Source of the DNA: Acidobacteriota bacterium
GTDB lineage: Bacteria; Acidobacteriota; Thermoanaerobaculia; Gp7-AA8
Assembly: GCA_003222375.1 (NCBI GenBank)
Contig: QHVX01000187.1
Span: forward strand, 4,090 to 13,731
Length of the DNA: 9,642 nt
Direction: 5' to 3'
Below, one piece after another: positions 6,799 through 9,642 of the stretch. Positions within the stretch are counted from its first letter, which is position 1. Every line of letters starts with the position of its first letter. The notes below the pieces were generated by a model. The model worked only from the letters and a program-made list of their open reading frames with translations, did not search any database and had not been told where the DNA came from. The position numbers and the translations under genes were made by a program.

Positions 6799-7601
6799 AG
6801 CGCATCGCGCTGATTCTGGCCGGCGGAGCCGGTACGCGGCTTCGGCCGCTCAGCTCTGATGAAAACCCAAAACAGTTCCTCCGAATCTTCGACGGCTGTT
6901 CGCTGCTCGAAAAGACCTTTGCGCGCGTTCGGCGCAGCGTCGCATCCGTCTACATCTCCACGAGCGAGCAGTATGCGGAAAAGTGCGCCCAGCAGCTCGG
7001 GATAGTCAACATATTGACTGAACCGTCGCGGCGCAATAATGCCCCCGCAATTACGCTCTGCTGTCACGAAATCGAGGCGCGGGAGGGCGATGTCGTGATC
7101 GCCGTCCTCCCTTCCGATCACTTCATTCGCGACGAAGCGGAGTTCGGGCGCGTTCTCGACCGCGCATTCGAGTTCGCAGAAGCGAACGACTACCTCGTGA
7201 CGATCGGAATCAAAGCGACCGAACCCAACACCGCGTATGGCTACCTGCACCTCGGCGATGAGCTCGAGCCGGGCGTGATCGCGGTTCAGCGCTTTCTGGA
7301 AAAGCCGTCACGCGAAAGGGCCGAAGAATTTATGCGCCGCGGCAACTACGCCTGGAACGCGGGAATCTTCGTGTGGCGCGCCAGCGTGTTTCGATCCGAG
7401 ATCGCGCATGCAGCTCCGGAAATCGCAGCGGTCACGCGCCAGAATTATCAGCAAATGCCATCGATCTCGATCGACTATGCGCTGATGGAAAAAGCGCCCC
7501 GCGTGGCCGCGATTCGAGGCGATTTCGGATGGTCGGACGTCGGATCGTTCGAAGCGCTGGAGCGCGTCGGGGTCGACGTCGCGGCGCTCCTCAATCGTTG
7601 A
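6795..7601 (+). CDS. Mannose-1-phosphate guanylyltransferase-like nucleotidyltransferase, short form
   Basis: Sugar-phosphate nucleotidyltransferase that would make GDP-mannose (or a related NDP-sugar) from the hexose 1-phosphate and NTP. The 268 residues open with the GMP-pyrophosphorylase signature ILAGGAGTRLRPLSSDENPKQFL (7-29), where G10-R15 bind nucleotide phosphates and P25-K26 are the catalytic region. Further motifs are VLPSDHFI, RFLEKPSRERAEEF, YAWNAGIFVWR and FGWSDVGSFEAL. PKQF and WSDVGS favour the ManC/RfbM branch over glucose-1-phosphate enzymes. The start is TTG at 6795, with GGGA about 8 nt upstream; TTGA overlaps the glycosyltransferase stop (TGA 6796-6798), so translation is coupled. 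The protein ends just after the WSDVGS motif and lacks the roughly 70-80-residue C-terminal part of GMP pyrophosphorylases of about 340-350 residues. No isomerase domain is present. Its tail overlaps the convergent amidohydrolase gene by 11 nt. Confidence 0.88.
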   Translation: MKRIALILAGGAGTRLRPLSSDENPKQFLRIFDGCSLLEKTFARVRRSVASVYISTSEQYAEKCAQQLGIVNILTEPSRRNNAPAITLCCHEIEAREGDVVIAVLPSDHFIRDEAEFGRVLDRAFEFAEANDYLVTIGIKATEPNTAYGYLHLGDELEPGVIAVQRFLEKPSRERAEEFMRRGNYAWNAGIFVWRASVFRSEIAHAAPEIAAVTRQNYQQMPSISIDYALMEKAPRVAAIRGDFGWSDVGSFEALERVGVDVAALLNR

Positions 7602-8430
7602 ACAACGCGGCCGCGTTCTCCCACAGCACTTTTTTCTCGATCGCTTCCCCGTAGCCGAGGGCGCGGAAGTCGTCGATGTTCTTGCTGAGCGAAGTGACGC
7701 CCGGCGCCGGCCAGTCCGTCCCCCACAAGACCTTGTCAGGAATCTCAGCGAGGCGTGGCAGGTAGCGTTGAAGCGATTTCGGCGGAATGCCCGAGAGATC
7801 GAGACGGACGTTCGGATGTCTTCGCGCGAGAAAAAATGCCGTTTCGCCGTACAGCGGACGTCCCGCATGCGCGAGGATGATCGGTATTCGCGGAAAGTCG
7901 ACCGCGACATCGTCGATCGGCATCGGATCGGCGTAGACATTTCGCGCGCGCGGAAACACCGACGTTCCGGTGTGAAACATGATCGGAACGCCGCGGGCCT
8001 CGCATTCCTGATAAAGCTCCGCGAGCTGCGGGAGCTCATTGCGGTGAGCGTTAGGTGCGAACTCCTGATGTGGCGGGTGAATCTTGATCATGCGAATGCC
8101 CTGGTCGAGCACGCGCCGTGTTTCGCCGCGAACATCGCGTTCGTGACGGGGATGTACAGATCCGACCGGAAGCAGGCGGTCGCGATGTTCGCGCGTAAAA
8201 CCTGCGATCCACTCGTTGACTTCGCGGGTGAATCCCATCACCTCCGGAGCGACGTAGTTGATGCAGCAGACGCGCTCGACGCCGTTGGCATCCAGGAATC
8301 GAATCAGATTGTCCGCGGACGAAAGGACTTCTTTCGCGCCGGCGTGGGAAGCGTCGTCGATCATCGTCAGCGCATCAGGACGGATCATCGACCAGGGCTG
8401 CACATGCAGATGAACGTCAAAAACGCGCAC
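7591..8430 (-). CDS. Amidohydrolase family 2 (ACMSD-like) metal-dependent hydrolase
   Basis: TIM-barrel metal-dependent hydrolase or decarboxylase of the amidohydrolase_2 family, which includes ACMSD and related enzymes; the substrate is unknown. Family metal and catalytic residues are in the right order: HxH near the N-terminus (FDVHLHV, H7 and H9), MFHTGTS (H153), LAHAGRP (H188) and WGTDWPA (D239). The 279 residues fit the family, and no signal peptide is seen, so it should be cytoplasmic. The start is GTG at 8430. The next in-frame upstream candidate is ruled out by TAA at 8440-8442, and starting later would lose HxH. No Shine-Dalgarno lies at normal distance; instead the GTG sits inside the 3' arm of a strong hairpin. 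AGAAGGTG lies about 30 nt upstream, on the other side of that hairpin. Its stop is inside the tail of the convergent nucleotidyltransferase gene. It has no obvious functional link to its neighbours. Confidence 0.9.
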   Translation of the reverse strand: MRVFDVHLHVQPWSMIRPDALTMIDDASHAGAKEVLSSADNLIRFLDANGVERVCCINYVAPEVMGFTREVNEWIAGFTREHRDRLLPVGSVHPRHERDVRGETRRVLDQGIRMIKIHPPHQEFAPNAHRNELPQLAELYQECEARGVPIMFHTGTSVFPRARNVYADPMPIDDVAVDFPRIPIILAHAGRPLYGETAFFLARRHPNVRLDLSGIPPKSLQRYLPRLAEIPDKVLWGTDWPAPGVTSLSKNIDDFRALGYGEAIEKKVLWENAAALFND

Positions 8431-8453
8431 GGCGCGATGTTATCGCGCCGTGC
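8419..8453 (-). terminator. Intrinsic-terminator-like hairpin that contains the amidohydrolase start codon
   Basis: On the minus strand an 11-bp perfect stem, GCACGGCGCGA / TCGCGCCGTGC (8453-8443 and 8437-8427), encloses a 5-nt loop. GCG and then TTTTT (8423-8419) follow. It begins 24 nt after the stop of the small acidic-protein gene, the right place for its terminator. The GTG start of the amidohydrolase (8430-8428) lies in the descending arm, and the T-run is codons 3-4 of that gene. The three bases between stem and T-run make it somewhat non-ideal. It could instead act as an attenuator or a start-codon-masking hairpin. Confidence 0.65.
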
Positions 8454-8476
8454 AAAGTCACCTTCTAAAGAACACG

Positions 8477-8725
8477 TTAATGATCGAGCCCGGAGCCGCT
8501 CTGGGATCCGCGGTCGCCGCCAAGGTCGCCCTCGATGTCGCCCGAACTGCCCTGGTCGCTCTGCATGCCGCCGGAGTCGCTGCGGCTCGGCTCGTTATCC
8601 CAACTCCCTGAGCTCTTATCGCCCTGGTTGAAGCTGCTCTCGGATTCGCTATCGCTGGACGAGCCAGACGACTTGTCGCTTTCGATATCCTTGTCGAGAT
8701 CCTTGTCTCGGTCACGGTAGTCCAT
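8477..8725 (-). CDS. Small acidic Ser/Asp/Gly-rich protein, unknown function
   Basis: I do not recognise this 82-residue protein. It opens with a strongly charged stretch (MDYRDRDKDLDKDIESDK) and continues as low-complexity Ser, Asp, Gly and Glu. A repeated DKSSGS (17-22 and 36-41) stands out, and the only aromatics are Y3, F32 and W42. There is no cysteine, no hydrophobic core, no signal peptide and no membrane segment, so it is probably intrinsically disordered and cytoplasmic. Evidence that it is a real gene is the AGGAGG 6 nt before the ATG, the best Shine-Dalgarno in the window, and a terminator-like hairpin 24 nt after the TAA. It lies 93 nt downstream of the SIMPL gene on the same strand. 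The opposite strand is also open here, but without comparable signals. Low-complexity composition makes homology calls unreliable. Confidence 0.7.
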   Translation of the reverse strand: MDYRDRDKDLDKDIESDKSSGSSSDSESESSFNQGDKSSGSWDNEPSRSDSGGMQSDQGSSGDIEGDLGGDRGSQSGSGLDH

Positions 8726-8731
8726 TGCGAA

Positions 8732-8737
8732 CCTCCT
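8732..8737 (-). promoter_or_regulatory. Strong ribosome binding site of the small acidic-protein gene
   Basis: On the minus strand AGGAGG is followed by TTCGCA and the ATG at 8725, a near-ideal motif and spacing. It is the main evidence for choosing this frame over the others open in the region. The rest of the 93-base gap (8738-8818) is AT-richer than its surroundings and may hold a promoter, but I could not assign -35/-10 boxes with confidence. Confidence 0.75.
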
Positions 8738-8818
8738 CTATTAAGGTTGCGGCCGCTCGCGCGACCATACTTATTGAGTGCAACTGAAATGCCGAAACCG
8801 CTTTGCAGAATGAAATAC

Positions 8819-9535
8819 TTAGCGCATCTCGAACACGACCGAGATCGTATAAGCGAGCTCACGCGTGCCGCTTTCGATCGGAACCTGGCTTATCGCTTCC
8901 GCCTTCGCGGCCATGACGCCCATCGGCATCGGGCGGGGCGGCGGCGGGGTCGCCTCGGTCCCCTCGGTGATCATCATCGCGCGGCCGAGAATCCGACCGG
9001 CAGCCTGAGCCAGCAGCGTCGCTTTCGCGCGCGCATCGTCGAATGCCGCGCGCAGACCCTGATCGCGCCCGCGCGATGGATCGGAGACTTCGAAGTTCAA
9101 TCCAGAAGTTTCGTTGACACCGGCATTGAGCGCGACCTGGAGCAGCCGGCCGGCCGCGCCGATGTCCTTTTTCGTCACGGTCACTGAGTTCGAGGCTTGA
9201 TAGCCGACGACCCTCGGCGGCTGCCCCTGTTCGTAGACCTGTTGCGGATAGATCGAAAAATTCGAGGTGCGGACCTCCTGGTCCGTTGCGCCGGCTTTCT
9301 TCAGGGCAGCGATCACGCTCGCCATCTTGGCGTTGTTCTGATTGACTGCCTCTTCGACAGTCGGCGCCGTCGTCTGCACGCCGGCCGTGAAACTGAATCG
9401 ATCGGGAGTCAAGGTTGCCTTTCCGGTGCCCGTGACGCTGATGGTTTCCGGCGGTGCGGTTTCACGCGGTGGTTGCGTCACGGTTTGTGCGGCGATGGGC
9501 GCCGCGATTAGCAGTAGCGACAGAAATCTTTTCAT
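8819..9535 (-). CDS. Secreted SIMPL (DUF541) domain protein, YggE-like
   Basis: Exported protein of the SIMPL/DUF541 family (relatives: E. coli YggE, Brucella BP26), whose members form periplasmic or envelope oligomers with an unclear, stress-related role. The 238 residues start with a short signal peptide (MKRFLSLLLIAAPIAA, cut near QTV). The SIMPL domain follows: ISVTGTGKATLTPDRFSFTA (about 32-51), the helix NQNNAKMASVIAALKKAG, VRTSNFSIYPQQVYEQGQPP, VVGYQASNSVTVTKKD, the GLNFEVSDPS region, the helix LRAAFDDARAKATLLAQAAG and the terminal strand ELAYTISVVFEMR. A proline-rich insert (TPPPPRPMPMG) sits near the C-terminus, as in many members. GGAGG lies 4 nt before the ATG. The divergent gene at 9563 starts only 27 nt away. 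Confidence 0.93.
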   Translation of the reverse strand: MKRFLSLLLIAAPIAAQTVTQPPRETAPPETISVTGTGKATLTPDRFSFTAGVQTTAPTVEEAVNQNNAKMASVIAALKKAGATDQEVRTSNFSIYPQQVYEQGQPPRVVGYQASNSVTVTKKDIGAAGRLLQVALNAGVNETSGLNFEVSDPSRGRDQGLRAAFDDARAKATLLAQAAGRILGRAMMITEGTEATPPPPRPMPMGVMAAKAEAISQVPIESGTRELAYTISVVFEMR

Positions 9536-9539
9536 GCAA

Positions 9540-9545
9540 CCTCCA
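9540..9545 (-). promoter_or_regulatory. Ribosome binding site of the SIMPL gene
   Basis: TGGAGG on the minus strand, 4 nt before the ATG at 9535. It supports this start, which also gives a complete signal peptide. It occupies part of the 27-nt gap to the divergent gene, so the SIMPL promoter must lie mostly within that gene. Confidence 0.65.
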
Positions 9546-9562
9546 GGTTCAGTGACAAGACA

Positions 9563-9642
9563 GTGGCAGATCCCAATGACAAGGTTCCGGGCCAGGCAGC
9601 GGGACGATACTACGTCGATTCACAATGCATCGACTGCGACCT
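9563..9642 (+). CDS. Probable small ferredoxin, N-terminal fragment (continues beyond window)
   Basis: A frame from GTG at 9563 runs open to the right edge, 26 codons, reading VADPNDKVPGQAAGRYYVDS (V1 would be fMet) and then QCIDCDL. A short polar lead, a G.YYVD strand and the first Cys-x-x-Cys (CIDC) closely resemble the start of small 4Fe-4S ferredoxins with CIDCDLC motifs; the remaining cysteines would be outside the window. The probable role is cytoplasmic electron transfer. No good Shine-Dalgarno precedes the GTG (AGG about 15 nt upstream), which lowers certainty about the exact start. It is too short here to prove by length or full motif set. Confidence 0.68.
   Translation, partial: MADPNDKVPGQAAGRYYVDSQCIDCD

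Noticed and set aside
7768..8631. Open frame on the + strand, 287 codons
   Set aside because: It is antisense to the amidohydrolase and the small acidic gene. The amidohydrolase has all its metal ligands in order, while this frame is basic and motif-free.
8458..8862. Alternative minus frame, 134 codons, overlapping the small acidic gene
   Set aside because: It overlaps both the acidic gene and the end of the SIMPL gene. It lacks a Shine-Dalgarno at its start and gives an Arg/Ala/Thr-rich product typical of an out-of-frame reading.
9614..9634. Inverted repeat GTCGAT...ATCGAC near the right edge
   Set aside because: It is only 6 bp per arm with a 9-nt gap and lies within the probable ferredoxin coding sequence, so it is likely chance.

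Overview
The window reads as a moderately GC-rich bacterial chromosome, most likely from an Acidobacteriota-type organism. The main clue is the large outer-membrane receptor at the left edge. It has a carboxypeptidase-regulatory-like (CNA-B-like) N-terminal domain fused to a TonB-dependent receptor, the Oar-like architecture that is strongly expanded in Acidobacteriota. This is inference from architecture and cannot be proven from 9.6 kb.

Layout. 1-2600 (-) is the N-terminal 866 codons of the receptor, which runs off the left edge. 2664-4001 (-) is the ribosome-assembly GTPase Der. Immediately upstream of it, 1 nt away, 4003-5293 (-) encodes a two-domain membrane protein: a dolichol/phytol-kinase-like half, then a DUF92 (VTE6-like) half. 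The two halves lie in different reading frames, so the gene carries a one-base frameshift or a sequence error. Divergent from it, after only 29 nt, come two overlapping + strand genes. 5323-6798 is a dolichyl-phosphate-mannose-synthase-like GT2 glycosyltransferase fused to a SAM methyltransferase. 6795-7601 is a short GDP-mannose-pyrophosphorylase-like nucleotidyltransferase. This unit converges, with an 11-nt tail overlap, on 7591-8430 (-), an amidohydrolase_2-family metal hydrolase. Upstream of that on the minus strand are a small, very acidic Ser/Asp/Gly-rich orphan protein (8477-8725) and a secreted SIMPL/DUF541 protein (8819-9535). At the right edge a divergent + strand gene begins that looks like the start of a small ferredoxin (9563 onward).

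How the genes may fit together. The middle block can be read as a small lipid-linked-sugar module: polyprenol phosphorylation (kinase-like/DUF92), sugar-nucleotide formation (nucleotidyltransferase) and sugar transfer to polyprenyl phosphate (GT2), with an attached methyltransferase. Der is housekeeping but sits downstream of the frameshifted gene in the same apparent operon.

Points most worth a second look are the frameshift between the two halves of the kinase-like gene, the possible polyprenyl-phosphate-mannose module, the perfect 11-bp hairpin that contains the amidohydrolase GTG start and looks like a terminator, the orphan acidic protein, and an EF-hand-like loop in the receptor. I saw no RNA genes, CRISPR arrays, insertion sequences or other mobile elements, and no stretch over 300 bases lacks a gene.
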